Below, piece after piece: positions 1 to 9,622 of a stretch of DNA of 64,000 bases (positions are counted from its first letter, which is position 1; each line of letters starts with the position of its first letter). The translations under genes were made by a program, and so were the position numbers. Below the pieces are notes generated by a model. It searched no databases, was not told the DNA's origin, and worked only from the letters and a program-made list of their open reading frames with translations. The stretch spans positions 87,895-151,894 of the forward strand of contig NZ_SPDV01000010.1 in the NCBI RefSeq assembly GCF_004564275.1, written 5' to 3'. Origin of the DNA: Sphingomonas parva (ex Maeng et al. 2020) (lineage in GTDB: Bacteria; Pseudomonadota; Alphaproteobacteria; Sphingomonadales; Sphingomonadaceae).

Positions 1-1466
<1,466 letters not shown>

Positions 1467-1585
1467 CGCTTTCCCTCAGTCATCCCCGTGGCCGGCGCGC
1501 CGCAGCTTCTGTCGAGCCCTTGGTGCCGGTTCACGGACGTCCATATCTGACAGCGCTGTCAGGGCGCAAGCAAAGAGGGAAAGGG

Positions 1586-2323
1586 TCAGTTCGCCCGGGT
1601 CGCACCGAGCAGGAACTCGACATTGCCCTCCGGGCCGGTGATCGGACTCGTCTCGATCCCCTCCAGCCGCCAGCCGCGCGACACGATCCATGCGGCGGCC
1701 GCATCGCAGACGCGGCTGTGCACGGCCGGATCGCGGACGACGCCGCCCTTGCCAATCTCGTGCCGCTCCGCCTCGAATTGCGGCTTCACCAGCGCGACCA
1801 GCCGCGCGCCCGGCTTCGCCAGATCGATCGCGGCATCGAGCACCTTGGCGAGGGAGATGAAGCTCGCGTCGCAGACCACGATGTCGATCGGCTCAGGGAC
1901 GATCTCGGCGGTCAGGTAGCGGGCGTTGGTCTGCTCATGGACGACGACGCGCGGGTCCTGGCGGAGCTTCCAGGCCAGCTGGTTGGTGCCGACGTCGATC
2001 GCGAACACCTTGGCTGCTCCGCGCTGGAGGAGAACGTCGGTGAAGCCGCCGGTCGACGAGCCTACGTCCAGCGCGACCGCCCCGCCGACGTCCCAGCCGA
2101 AATGATCGAGGGCATGGGCAAGCTTGATCCCGCCACGCGACACCCATGGGTGCTCGCGCCCGCGCACCTCGAGCGCAGCGTCGGACGCGAGAGGCTGTCC
2201 CGCCTTGTCGATCTTCCTTTCACCCGAAAAGACCAGGCCGGCGAGGATCAGCGCCTGCGCCTTGGCGCGGGATTCGACGAGCCCGCGATCGACGAGCATC
2301 TGGTCTGCACGCATCTTCGCCAT
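1586..2323 (-). CDS. tlyA: TlyA family RNA methyltransferase / hemolysin-like protein
   Basis: A 245-residue protein with an N-terminal S4 RNA-binding domain (MRADQMLVDRGLVESRAKAQ) and a C-terminal FtsJ/RrmJ-type SAM methyltransferase domain with the SAM loop LDVGSSTGGFTDVLL at about residue 85. Family members 2'-O-methylate cytidines in 16S and 23S rRNA; the old 'hemolysin' name is historical. The acidic and lysine positions expected in the active site are visible (IVVCDASFISL, VALVKPQFE). It lies 65 bp downstream of dxs on the same strand; the dxs-tlyA order is common in bacteria and suggests co-transcription. Length is normal for the family. Confidence 0.93.
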   Translation of the reverse strand: MAKMRADQMLVDRGLVESRAKAQALILAGLVFSGERKIDKAGQPLASDAALEVRGREHPWVSRGGIKLAHALDHFGWDVGGAVALDVGSSTGGFTDVLLQRGAAKVFAIDVGTNQLAWKLRQDPRVVVHEQTNARYLTAEIVPEPIDIVVCDASFISLAKVLDAAIDLAKPGARLVALVKPQFEAERHEIGKGGVVRDPAVHSRVCDAAAAWIVSRGWRLEGIETSPITGPEGNVEFLLGATRAN

Positions 2324-2388
2324 GGACCGCCCCTAGCGCAGGCGCCGCGGCCCGGACAATGAGGCTGGTCTGCGGGCGATCGCCCGGA

Positions 2389-4314
2389 TCAGGCGCGCGC
2401 GCCTTCCGAAACGCCGGCGCTGTTGTGGCGCAGCGCCTTCAGCACGGTGTCGACGATTCCCGCCGCGTCGAGCCCCGCTTCCTCATATTGCTTCTCGGGC
2501 TTGTCGTGGTCCTGATAGATGTCCGGCAGGCGCATCGTCCTGAGCTTCAGACCGGCGTCGATGAGCCCCTGATCGCTGGCCATGGTGAGGACGTGCGCAC
2601 CGAAGCCGCCGACCGCAGCTTCCTCGACCGTCACCGCGACCTCATGGCTTGCCAGCAGGCGGCGGATCAGCGCCTCGTCCAGCGGCTTGGCGAAACGCAG
2701 GTCGGCGACGGTCGCGGAGAGGCCGCGCGCGTCCAGGATGTCGGCGGCCTTGAGCGCCTCCTCCAGCCGGGTTCCGAGCGACAGGATCGCCACCTTCTTG
2801 CCTTCGCGGACGACCCGCCCCTTGCCGATCTCGAGCCGCTCGGGAGAGGCCGGCAGAGCGATGCCCGTGCCGTTGCCGCGCGGATAGCGGAGCGCGATCG
2901 GCCCGCTGTCGTGCAGCGCCATCGTATGGACCATGTGGACCAGCTCGGCTTCGTCGGCCGCCGCCATCACCACCATGTTGGGCAGGGTGCAAAGATAGGC
3001 GAGATCGAAGCTGCCCGCATGGGTGGCGCCGTCGGCGCCGACCAGCCCGGCGCGGTCCATGGCGAAGCGCACCGGCAGGTTCTGCAGGGCGACGTCGTGG
3101 ACGACCTGATCATAGGCGCGCTGAAGGAAGGTCGAATAGATGGCGACGAACGGCCGGAGACCCTGCGCGGCGAGGCCGGCTGCGAAGGTGACGGCATGCT
3201 GCTCGGCAATGCCGACGTCGAAGGTGCGATCGGGAAAGCGCGCCTCGAACTTGTCGAGGCCGGTGCCTGACGGCATCGCTGCGGTGATCGCGACCACCGC
3301 CTGGTCCCGTTCCGCCTCGGCGATCAGCGCCTTGGCGAAGACGCCGGTATAGCTTGGCGGCCCGGCCGGCGCCTTGGCCTGCTCGCCGGAGACCACATCG
3401 AACTTCTGGACGCCATGATATTTGTCCGCCGCCGCTTCGGCCGGGCCGTAGCCCTTGCCCTTCTTGGTGACGACGTGGACCAGCATCGGCCCCTCGCCCG
3501 CGTCGCGGACGTTCTCGAGGATCGGGATCAAGGCATCGAGATCGTGACCGTCCACCGGGCCGACGTAATAGAAGCCGAGCTCCTCGAACAGCGTCCCGCC
3601 CGTCACCCAGCCGCGGGTATATTCGTCAGCCTTGCGCGCCGCGCGGTGGAGCGGATCGGGCAGCCGCCGCGCGACCCGCCGCGCGAAGTCACGCAGGCCG
3701 AGGAACGGGCTGGAGGAGACCAATCGCGCGAGATAGGCGGAAAGGCCGCCAACCGGCGGCGCGATCGACATGTCGTTGTCGTTGAGGATCACGATCAGGC
3801 GGTTGCCCGCGGCCTGGGCGTTGTTCATCGCCTCATAGGCCATGCCGGCCGACATCGCGCCGTCGCCGATCACCGCGATCGCCCGACCCGGCGTGCCGGC
3901 GAGCTTGTTCGCCACCGCGAAGCCGAGCGCGGCGGAGATCGAGGTGGAGCTGTGCGCCGCGCCGAACGGATCGTATTCGCTCTCGCTGCGCTTGGTGAAG
4001 CCGCTGAGACCGCCGCCCTGGCGCAGGGTCCGGATCCGGTCGCGCCGGCCGGTCAGGATCTTGTGCGGATAGGCCTGGTGGCCGACGTCCCAGATCAGCC
4101 GATCGTCGGGCGTGTTGAAGACATAGTGGAGCGCGACGGTGAGCTCGACCACGCCGAGCCCGGCGCCGAGATGGCCGCCGGTCACCGAGACGGCCGAAAT
4201 CGTCTCCGCGCGCAACTCGTCGGCGAGCTGGCGGAGCTGGTCGCTGCGCAGCCGGCGAAGCTCTCGCGGCGTCGGCACTGTGTCGAGAAGCGGCGTGTTC
4301 GGGCGCTCGGTCAT
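2389..4314 (-). CDS. dxs: 1-deoxy-D-xylulose-5-phosphate synthase
   Basis: Thiamine-diphosphate enzyme of about 641 residues that condenses pyruvate and glyceraldehyde-3-phosphate, the first step of the MEP isoprenoid pathway. Seen: the TPP/Mg motif [17 protein letters not shown]...NDNDMSI, the histidine-containing [14 protein letters not shown] stretch, the catalytic Glu in [17 protein letters not shown], and the transketolase C-domain. I chose the ATG at 4314 ([13 protein letters not shown]) over the ATG at 4323, which would add only Met-Arg-Asn; the two cannot be separated from sequence alone. It heads a probable dxs-tlyA operon. The protein is cytoplasmic, and carotenoid and quinone synthesis depend on it. 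Confidence 0.97.
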   Translation of the reverse strand: MTERPNTPLLDTVPTPRELRRLRSDQLRQLADELRAETISAVSVTGGHLGAGLGVVELTVALHYVFNTPDDRLIWDVGHQAYPHKILTGRRDRIRTLRQGGGLSGFTKRSESEYDPFGAAHSSTSISAALGFAVANKLAGTPGRAIAVIGDGAMSAGMAYEAMNNAQAAGNRLIVILNDNDMSIAPPVGGLSAYLARLVSSSPFLGLRDFARRVARRLPDPLHRAARKADEYTRGWVTGGTLFEELGFYYVGPVDGHDLDALIPILENVRDAGEGPMLVHVVTKKGKGYGPAEAAADKYHGVQKFDVVSGEQAKAPAGPPSYTGVFAKALIAEAERDQAVVAITAAMPSGTGLDKFEARFPDRTFDVGIAEQHAVTFAAGLAAQGLRPFVAIYSTFLQRAYDQVVHDVALQNLPVRFAMDRAGLVGADGATHAGSFDLAYLCTLPNMVVMAAADEAELVHMVHTMALHDSGPIALRYPRGNGTGIALPASPERLEIGKGRVVREGKKVAILSLGTRLEEALKAADILDARGLSATVADLRFAKPLDEALIRRLLASHEVAVTVEEAAVGGFGAHVLTMASDQGLIDAGLKLRTMRLPDIYQDHDKPEKQYEEAGLDAAGIVDTVLKALRHNSAGVSEGARA

Positions 4315-4410
4315 GTTACGCAATAATCCCTTTGCGCCCCGCTACTCCAAAGCCTGCGCAGTGTCGAATGAGCAAATAGTGCAGGGTCCGTGCAGGCCGG
4401 GGCCTCCGCC

Positions 4411-4887
4411 TCAGCCTTCCTTGCAGTCGTGGCAGGTGCCGCGCACCTCGATCACCGGCCGATCCGGCGCGAAGCCGGCGGCCTTCGCGACCGCGCGTAC
4501 GCCGCCGGACAAGGTGTCGTCGTCGAGATGAGTGGTCTGGCCGCAGGTGTCGCAGATCAGGAAGATGCAATCGTGCAGGCAGTCCGGATGGTCGTTGGCG
4601 ACATAGGCGTTGGCGCTCTCCACGCGGCGCGCGAGGTTCGAGCCGACGAACAGATCGAGGATCCGATAGACGCTGTTGGCCGCGACGCGACGCCCCTGCG
4701 CCTGGCTCACCTTGTCGGCGATATCGTAGGCCGAGGCGGGGCGATCGAAGCTGGCGAGCGCCTCGAAGACGGCCTGGCGCATCGCCGTCCATTGCTCGCC
4801 CGATCGCTCCATCGTCGCCTGCGCGGCGCTGGTCAGCGACTCGCCGTGATGCTCATGGTGGTCGTGATGGTGCTCATGGTCGGCCAT
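4411..4887 (-). CDS. zur: Fur-family transcriptional regulator, probably zinc-responsive Zur
   Basis: A 158-residue Fur-superfamily repressor. The N-terminus is strikingly His-rich (MADHEHHHDHHEHHGE), which suggests zinc binding. The winged-helix region (FDRPASAYDIADKVSQAQGR) and the C-terminal Cys pairs of the structural zinc site (ICDTCG and GTCHDCKEG) are visible. It lies downstream of a MerC-like membrane protein gene on the same strand, 90 bp away, and a palindrome resembling a Zur box precedes that gene, so autoregulation as a merC-zur operon is likely (inference). Zur rather than Fur is suggested by this context and the HDC-type cysteines; iron-responsive Fur cannot be excluded. Confidence 0.88.
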   Translation of the reverse strand: MADHEHHHDHHEHHGESLTSAAQATMERSGEQWTAMRQAVFEALASFDRPASAYDIADKVSQAQGRRVAANSVYRILDLFVGSNLARRVESANAYVANDHPDCLHDCIFLICDTCGQTTHLDDDTLSGGVRAVAKAAGFAPDRPVIEVRGTCHDCKEG

Positions 4888-4960
4888 GGCCCCTAGGTAG
4901 GACTTCGCGCGCGTAGGGGCAACTGTCGGGGCCGAGCGGAGCGCGGGAGACTGGAATATC

Positions 4961-4979
4961 GAACCGTCCGAAACGGTTC
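4961..4979. repeat. Inverted repeat at the merC-like stop codon
   Basis: GAACCGT and ACGGTTC pair perfectly around the 5-base loop CCGAA. The right arm overlaps the stop codon of the minus-strand MerC-like gene. It lies between the two genes of the presumed merC-zur operon, so it could attenuate zur or stabilise the upstream message. There is no convincing T-tract, so I do not call it an intrinsic terminator. Confidence 0.4.
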
Positions 4980-5346
4980 AGATCACCGCGCGGCGGTTGA
5001 GATCATGGCCCATCGCGAGGAGCAGCACGCCGATCACCGAATAGACCGTGCTGCCGCCCCCGTGCGGGATCATCAGGGAACCCGCCATCACGCCGAGACC
5101 GAGGCCTCCCACCGCCGATGGCATCATGAAACCGTGCTCCACGATACCCCGGCCGAGCGCGAGCACGCCCAGCCCGATGGCGAGCATCAGGCCGATCTCG
5201 TGGATGATCGGATCGAGCAGCAGGCCACCCGCCGCGGAGAGCATGGCGAGGAAGATCGCGCTCGCGAGACAGTGAACGAGGCACAGGCCGGAGAGCGCGA
5301 TCGCCATCCGGTCCATCGTTCCATTACGCGCCACATTGGCGAACAT
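4978..5346 (-). CDS. MerC-domain inner-membrane protein
   Basis: A 122-residue, four-helix membrane protein of the MerC superfamily. The signature Cys-Leu-Val-His-Cys is at the end of the first helix (LSGLCLVHCLASAIF), where MerC mercury transporters carry their metal-binding cysteines. An upstream in-frame extension to 5589 exists, but the ATG at 5346 is preceded by AAAGGAGGGG, an unmistakable ribosome-binding site, so that start is used. Located immediately upstream of zur with a candidate Zur operator in front. In sphingomonads such a protein is more likely to be linked to zinc or another thiophilic metal than to mercury; no other mer gene is present. The substrate is inferred, not shown. 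Confidence 0.82.
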   Translation of the reverse strand: MFANVARNGTMDRMAIALSGLCLVHCLASAIFLAMLSAAGGLLLDPIIHEIGLMLAIGLGVLALGRGIVEHGFMMPSAVGGLGLGVMAGSLMIPHGGGSTVYSVIGVLLLAMGHDLNRRAVI

Positions 5347-5398
5347 CGGTCCTACGCCCCTCCTTTCACGCAGCCTTGTATAGGCCCGTAACGGAGAA

Positions 5399-5418
5399 GT
5401 TACAACATAACATGTAAC
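5399..5418. promoter_or_regulatory. Candidate Zur box between merC-like and ctaA
   Basis: The 20-bp sequence has perfect outer arms, GTTAC at 5399-5403 and GTAAC at 5414-5418 (extendable to GTTACA/TGTAAC), around an AT-rich centre containing ATAACAT. Alphaproteobacterial Zur sites are AT-rich palindromes built on ATGTTATA/ATAACAT halves. It lies about 50 bp upstream of the MerC-like start in an AT-rich island in otherwise GC-rich DNA, in the intergenic region shared with ctaA. Function is inferred from position and from the neighbouring zur gene. Confidence 0.55.
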
Positions 5419-5467
5419 AAAAAGTTGCATTGGATTTGATCCGTTCAGCGGCCATATGGGGCGCATC

Positions 5468-6517
5468 ATGGCCACCGCAGCCGCTTCCCCGCCCCGCCAG
5501 CCGCGCCGCTCCCGTCCAGGTCCGATTTCCACCTGGCTGCTCTGCGTCGCCGCCCTCGTGTTCCTGATGGTCGTCGTCGGCGGGATCACCCGCCTGACCG
5601 AGTCCGGCCTGTCGATCGTGCGGTGGGAGCCGGTCTCGGGCGCGATCCCGCCGATCGGCGAGCAGGCCTGGCAGGACGAGTTCGATCTCTACCGCCAGAG
5701 CCCGCAATACCAGAAGGTCAACGCCGGCATGACGCTGGCCGAGTTCAAGAACATCTATTTCTGGGAATATGTGCACCGGCTGCTCGGGCGCGTGATCGGG
5801 CTCGCCTTCGCGCTTCCCCTGCTCTGGTTCGCCGCGCGGCGGGCGATCCCGGCGGGCTACGGGCGAAAGCTCGTCGCCTTGCTGGCGCTGGGCGGCCTGC
5901 AGGGGGCGATCGGATGGTGGATGGTGGCGTCCGGACTGGTCGATCGCCCGGAGGTCAGCCACATCCGCCTAGCGGTTCACCTGCTCACCGCGCTGCTGAT
6001 CTTCGCCTCCCTGCTCTGGGTTGCGCTGGATCTGCGACAGCTCGCCAATGACGCCGAAGGGCGGCCGGCGCGCATGCCGACGCTCGCGATCTGGGCCCTG
6101 TCGATCCTGGCCCTGCAATTGCTGTTCGGGGCCTATGTCGCCGGCCTCGAGGCCGGCTACGCTTACTCCAGCTGGCCCAGGATGGGCGATGAATGGTTCC
6201 CCGCCGCGACGCCGATGCTCGAGCCGTTCGTGCGCAACTTCGCGGACAATCCGATCGTCGTGCAGTTCGTCCATCGCTGGCTCGCCTGGGGCGTGGCGCT
6301 CGCGGCCGCCCTGCTCGCCGGAACGGCCTGGCGGCGCGGGTTCAAGGTCGAGGCAGTCGCTCTCGTTACCGCGGTGACCGCTCAGATCGTGCTGGGTATC
6401 CTCACCCTGCTGTCCGGCGTGCGCATCAACATCGCGGCAGGCCACCAGGCGATGGCGGTGGTCCTGCTCGGCGCAATGGTCGCCACCGCGCATCGGCTGG
6501 GCGAGCGGCGCGCGTGA
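5468..6517 (+). CDS. ctaA: Heme A synthase (COX15/CtaA family)
   Basis: A 349-residue polytopic inner-membrane protein that oxidises the C8 methyl of heme O to give heme A for aa3-type cytochrome oxidase. The alphaproteobacterial signature VVGGITRLTESGLSIVRW is near residue 40. The four heme-ligand histidines are seen in YVHRLLGR, IRLAVHLLTA, VQFVHRWLAW and AAGHQAMAV, with about eight hydrophobic segments. Two ATGs, at 5456 and 5468, are in frame; MATAAASPP at 5468 is chosen, with modest certainty. It is translationally coupled to cutA (GTGA overlap) and is transcribed divergently from the merC-like gene. Confidence 0.94.
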   Translation: MATAAASPPRQPRRSRPGPISTWLLCVAALVFLMVVVGGITRLTESGLSIVRWEPVSGAIPPIGEQAWQDEFDLYRQSPQYQKVNAGMTLAEFKNIYFWEYVHRLLGRVIGLAFALPLLWFAARRAIPAGYGRKLVALLALGGLQGAIGWWMVASGLVDRPEVSHIRLAVHLLTALLIFASLLWVALDLRQLANDAEGRPARMPTLAIWALSILALQLLFGAYVAGLEAGYAYSSWPRMGDEWFPAATPMLEPFVRNFADNPIVVQFVHRWLAWGVALAAALLAGTAWRRGFKVEAVALVTAVTAQIVLGILTLLSGVRINIAAGHQAMAVVLLGAMVATAHRLGERRA

Positions 6518-6849
6518 CCGAGACGCATCAGACCATCGCGACGGTCTACGCCACCTTCGCCTCGCACGAAGAGGCTGAGCGAGTCGCCCGCGCGCTCGTC
6601 GAGGAGCGGCTCGCCGCCTGCGCCAACATTTTCGGCACCTGCCGCTCGATCTATCGATGGGAAGGCAGGATCGCGGACGGCGAGGAGACTGCAGCCCTGT
6701 TCAAGACGGCGGCCGACAGGGCGGACGCGCTGATCGCCCGTCTCGCCGAGCTCCACAGCTACGATCTTCCCGCCGCCGTGGCCTGGCCGATCGCCGCCTC
6801 CACGCCAGGCTTCGCCAAATGGGTCCTCGACGAGACGGCCCAGGGCTGA
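6514..6849 (+). CDS. cutA: Divalent-cation tolerance protein CutA
   Basis: A 111-residue member of the CutA1 family, small trimeric ferredoxin-like-fold proteins implicated in copper tolerance; the exact function is not settled. Seen: TVYATFASHEEAERVARALVE, the conserved LAACANIFG, the IYRWEGRI strand, FKTAADRADAL, and the terminal WVLDET. The reading frame is open far upstream into ctaA, but homology begins at the GTG at 6514, which overlaps the ctaA stop (GTGA), giving the normal family length and indicating translational coupling. Confidence 0.92.
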   Translation: MTETHQTIATVYATFASHEEAERVARALVEERLAACANIFGTCRSIYRWEGRIADGEETAALFKTAADRADALIARLAELHSYDLPAAVAWPIAASTPGFAKWVLDETAQG

Positions 6850-7161
6850 TCTTCGCGCCGATGCTTTTCCGGGAGCGCCGCGCCGGCCCGAAGGTACGGT
6901 CGTCGGCGATTTCGGCATCGACATCGAACATGGCGTCCACGCCCGTGGCCGGATCGGGAGAGCACCTTCCCTGATCGAGCGTGATTTGATCGAGGTATTA
7001 TTTTACCTCCCGTCAAACCCGCGCTTTTTCTTGACTTAATCGGCCTCTCCTGCCATTTGGCCGCTCGTCAGCGCCGCCCGTGGCAGAAGCCGTGGGGCGG
7101 CGCGGTTCATTTCAGATGAGGGGCGCCTTCCCGGCGTCCGCTGGTTACGGAGTTGGGGCCC
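6850..7161 (+). other. Intergenic region cutA-rplM
   Basis: This 312-bp gap contains a small AT-rich hairpin (GAGGTA at 6992-6997 with TACCTC at 7004-7009), a sigma70-like promoter at 7031-7059, and then about 100 bp of GC-rich leader before rplM. The leader could host ribosomal-protein autoregulation, but I do not recognise a known L13 leader. One forward frame is open from inside cutA to a TAA near 7039 and encodes a plausible-looking stretch (DFGIDIEHGVHARGRIGRAP), but it has no ATG or GTG start, so no gene is called. Confidence 0.5.
7031..7059 (+). promoter_or_regulatory. Candidate sigma70-type promoter of rplM-rpsI
   Basis: TTGACT at 7031-7036 and CATTTG at 7054-7059 are separated by 17 bp. 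The -35 is near-perfect and the -10 is poor, as is usual in GC-rich alphaproteobacteria. It is the only good hexamer pair in the gap and lies about 100 bp upstream of rplM, implying a leader of about 95 nt. Confidence 0.5.
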
Positions 7162-7641
7162 ATGAAGGCGCTGATGAAGACCACCAAGGCCGCCAAGGCC
7201 TCCGAGGTGGAGAAGAAATGGCATCTGATTGATGCTGACGGGCTCGTCGTCGGGCGCGTCGCCACGATCATCGCCAACCTGCTGCGCGGCAAGCACAAGC
7301 CGCTGTTCACCCCGCACGCCGACATCGGCGATCATGTCGTGGTGATCAACGCCGACAAGGTTCGGTTCACCGGCAAGAAGCTGGCCGACAAGGTCTATTA
7401 CCGCCACACCGGCTATGCCGGCGGCATCAAGGGTGTCACGGCCGGCAAGGTCCTCGAAGGCCGCTTCCCGGAGCGCGTCCTCGAGAAGGCCGTCGAGCGC
7501 ATGATCCCGCGCGGGCCGCTCGGTCGCGAGCAGATGCGCCACCTCCACCTCTATGCCGGCACCGAGCATCCGCACGCCGGCCAGAACCCCGAAACCCTCG
7601 ACGTCGCGGGCATGAACCGCAAGAACAAGGTGGGTGCCTGA
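7162..7641 (+). CDS. rplM: 50S ribosomal protein L13
   Basis: A 159-residue L13 with the family signature ([16 protein letters not shown] near the N-terminus, [48 protein letters not shown]). The in-frame ATG at 7153 would add Met-Gly-Pro. The ATG at 7162 ([20 protein letters not shown]) matches the usual alphaproteobacterial N-terminus and is chosen. It overlaps rpsI by one base (TGATG), the universal L13-S9 operon. Confidence 0.98.
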   Translation: MKALMKTTKAAKASEVEKKWHLIDADGLVVGRVATIIANLLRGKHKPLFTPHADIGDHVVVINADKVRFTGKKLADKVYYRHTGYAGGIKGVTAGKVLEGRFPERVLEKAVERMIPRGPLGREQMRHLHLYAGTEHPHAGQNPETLDVAGMNRKNKVGA

Positions 7642-8204
7642 TGTCCGACAATCGTCAATCGCTTTCCGACCTCGCCAACCTGACCGGTGCGGCTGCCGCG
7701 CCTGCGGCTGCCGAGGCTCCCGCCGCTGCGAACGAGGCGCCTGCCGAAGACACGCAGGGCGTGTCGACCCAGGGCCCGCAGATCCAGGCCGTGCTGCGCG
7801 AGCAGCAGATCGACAAGCAGGGCCGCGCCTACGCGACCGGCCGCCGCAAGGACGCTGTCGCCCGCGTGTGGCTGAAGCCTGGCACCGGCAAGATCACGGT
7901 CAATGGCCGCGACCAGACCGTCTATTTCGCGCGTCCGACGCTGCGCCTGATCATCAACCAGGTGTTCGACATCACCGAGCGCCGCGATCAGTATGACGTC
8001 GTCGCCACCGTCAAGGGCGGCGGCCTCTCCGGCCAGGCCGGTGCGGTTCGCCACGGTATCTCGACCGCGCTCACCCGCTACGAGCCGGTGCTGCGCAGCG
8101 CCGTCAAGCGCGCCGGCTTCCTGACCCGCGATCCGCGCGTCGTCGAGCGCAAGAAGTACGGCCGCGCCAAGGCCCGCCGCAGCTTCCAGTTCTCGAAGCG
8201 CTAA
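7641..8204 (+). CDS. rpsI: 30S ribosomal protein S9 with N-terminal extension
   Basis: A 187-residue protein. The S9 core starts near residue 58 ([20 protein letters not shown]) and ends with the invariant [17 protein letters not shown] tail that reaches the ribosomal P site. The first ~57 residues are a low-complexity Ala/Pro/Glu-rich extension ([18 protein letters not shown]) absent from S9 of most bacteria, which is about 130 residues long. Similar extensions occur in some alphaproteobacterial S9 proteins. It is translationally coupled to rplM and followed by a strong terminator. Confidence 0.97.
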   Translation: MSDNRQSLSDLANLTGAAAAPAAAEAPAAANEAPAEDTQGVSTQGPQIQAVLREQQIDKQGRAYATGRRKDAVARVWLKPGTGKITVNGRDQTVYFARPTLRLIINQVFDITERRDQYDVVATVKGGGLSGQAGAVRHGISTALTRYEPVLRSAVKRAGFLTRDPRVVERKKYGRAKARRSFQFSKR

Positions 8205-8248
8205 GGCGAACGTCACGAAGCTTCGCGCTTCGTGCCGGGCAAAACGAG

Positions 8249-8274
8249 AGGGCCGTCCTTCGGGGCGGCCCTTT
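8249..8274 (+). terminator. Intrinsic terminator of rplM-rpsI
   Basis: AGGGCCG pairs with CGGCCCT across a tcc-TTCG-ggg centre and runs straight into TTTT, about 45 bp after the rpsI stop. It is a textbook rho-independent terminator with a stabilising UUCG-type loop. Confidence 0.85.
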
Positions 8275-8275
8275 T

Positions 8276-8316
8276 GCTTTGGGCGCAGCCCAAAGCATCC
8301 CGGCGAAGGCCGGGAT
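8276..8316. repeat. Two adjacent perfect hairpins, including a dispersed palindrome
   Basis: GCTTTGGGC (8276-8284) pairs with GCCCAAAGC (8288-8296) around GCA. It is directly followed by ATCCCGGC (8297-8304), GAAG, GCCGGGAT (8309-8316). The second unit is of the palindrome type that recurs in intergenic regions of sphingomonads and other alphaproteobacteria. With the rpsI terminator there are three stem-loops in about 70 bp. The gap from here to 8536 shows no further gene. Confidence 0.6.
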
Positions 8317-8536
8317 CCCGGGTAGAACAGGGCACGCGAGGCAGAAGCGTCTTTGCAGACCCTCCGTGAGATCCTGATCAGGGTCCGCGCGCCCCGCCGC
8401 GGCTGCGGCGTGCCGGAAGCAGGCCGCACCTGATGGACCGAACCGTATGACGTATGTCGCCTGGTCAGGGCTTCATCCCCCTAGCCTCTTCGCCGCTCCG
8501 CTGGCACATCGTCCCGAAAGAACAGGGAGGATGGGC

Positions 8537-9541
8537 ATGAAGATCGGCCGGAGAAGTCTGCTGGGCGGGGCGCTGGGCGCGGGGGTGTTGGCGGCGACAT
8601 CGGCCTCGGCACAGGGCTGGGGCGATCCGCCGACTCCGGCGGCGAGCGATCCCGACGCGCCTTTGTGGCCGGCGAAGGAGCGGATCCAGCTTTGGCCGGG
8701 CCGGCCGCCGGGGGCACCGTCCAAGCCGATCGCCGCCAACAACACGATGAACGGCCCCAAGGGCGGGCGCGAATTGTGGCTGCGCGGTGTCGCGACGCCG
8801 GAGGTCCACGTCTTCCGGCCGGCGCGGCCCGACGGCTCCGCCCTGCTCTCGCTTCCCGGCGGCGGATACCAGTTCCTCTCGGTCCAGAACGAAGGTCTCG
8901 ACGTCGCCCAGCATTTCAATGCCGGCGGCACCACCGTCTTCGTTCTTGCCTATCGCCTCGCCGGCGAGGGATGGGCGCAGCGCGATCTGGTGGCGCTGCA
9001 GGACGCCCAGCGGGCGATGCGCCTGATCCGGGCCAATGCCCGCGAGCTGCGGATCGATCCGGCGCGGCTCGGAATCGTCGGTTTTTCGGCCGGCGGCCAT
9101 CTCGCCGCCGATCTTTCGGTCGCGCACGGCGACCGGATCTACGAGCCGGTCGACGCGGCGGATCGCGAGAGCGCCCGACCTGCCTATGCCGGGCTCGTTT
9201 ATCCGGTGACCAGCCTCCGCGATCGCGCCCCGAACAGCCGCTCCGGCGAGTTCCTGCTCGGCCCGGCCCCGTCGCGCCAAAGGGTGGACGCGCGCTCGCC
9301 GCTGCTCCGCGTCGGCAAGGACACGCCGCCGTCCTTCCTCGTTCACGCCAGCGACGATCCGGTCGTGCCGCTGGAGAATACGCTCGACTGGCTTGCCGCC
9401 TGCCGCGCGAACGGGGTGAAATGCGACGCCCATATCTTCGGCGAGGGCGGCCACGGCTTCGGTCTCCATCTTCCGCGTGACCTGCCGGGCTCGCGCTGGC
9501 CGGAGCTGTTCGGCCTCTGGCTGCGGAAGCACGGCGGCTGA
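8537..9541 (+). CDS. Tat-exported alpha/beta-hydrolase (carbohydrate esterase-like)
   Basis: A 334-residue secreted hydrolase. The N-terminus is a twin-arginine signal (KIGRRSLLGGALGAGVLAAT...ASA). The mature part shows an alpha/beta-hydrolase fold: LSLPGGGYQFLS (oxyanion strand), nucleophile elbow GFSAGGH, acid Asp in HASDDPVVP, and His in GEGGHGFGLH. The family includes acetylxylan and feruloyl esterases, often annotated as 'xylanase' by neighbourhood. Deacylation of plant polysaccharide is therefore likely but unproven, and would fit the GH3 gene nearby. Start choice: the ATG at 8537 is spaced 6 bases from AGGGAGG; the ATG at 8531 abuts it and the upstream in-frame ATG at 8447 has no signal. 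Confidence 0.85.
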   Translation: MKIGRRSLLGGALGAGVLAATSASAQGWGDPPTPAASDPDAPLWPAKERIQLWPGRPPGAPSKPIAANNTMNGPKGGRELWLRGVATPEVHVFRPARPDGSALLSLPGGGYQFLSVQNEGLDVAQHFNAGGTTVFVLAYRLAGEGWAQRDLVALQDAQRAMRLIRANARELRIDPARLGIVGFSAGGHLAADLSVAHGDRIYEPVDAADRESARPAYAGLVYPVTSLRDRAPNSRSGEFLLGPAPSRQRVDARSPLLRVGKDTPPSFLVHASDDPVVPLENTLDWLAACRANGVKCDAHIFGEGGHGFGLHLPRDLPGSRWPELFGLWLRKHGG

Positions 9542-9622
9542 TCCTGCTTTGACCGCAAGCGCCGGGGTGGCGCGCCGCCGCTTTTGCTGCTGAAGCGGCC
9601 GCTCGACAGCGAAAGAGGAACG

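Noticed and set aside
6860..7039. A plus-strand open frame ending in LPSNPRFFLT just before the rplM promoter
   Set aside because: The frame runs out of cutA, contains no ATG or GTG, and overlaps a promoter-like region. The protein-like look is noted, but a gene is not supported.
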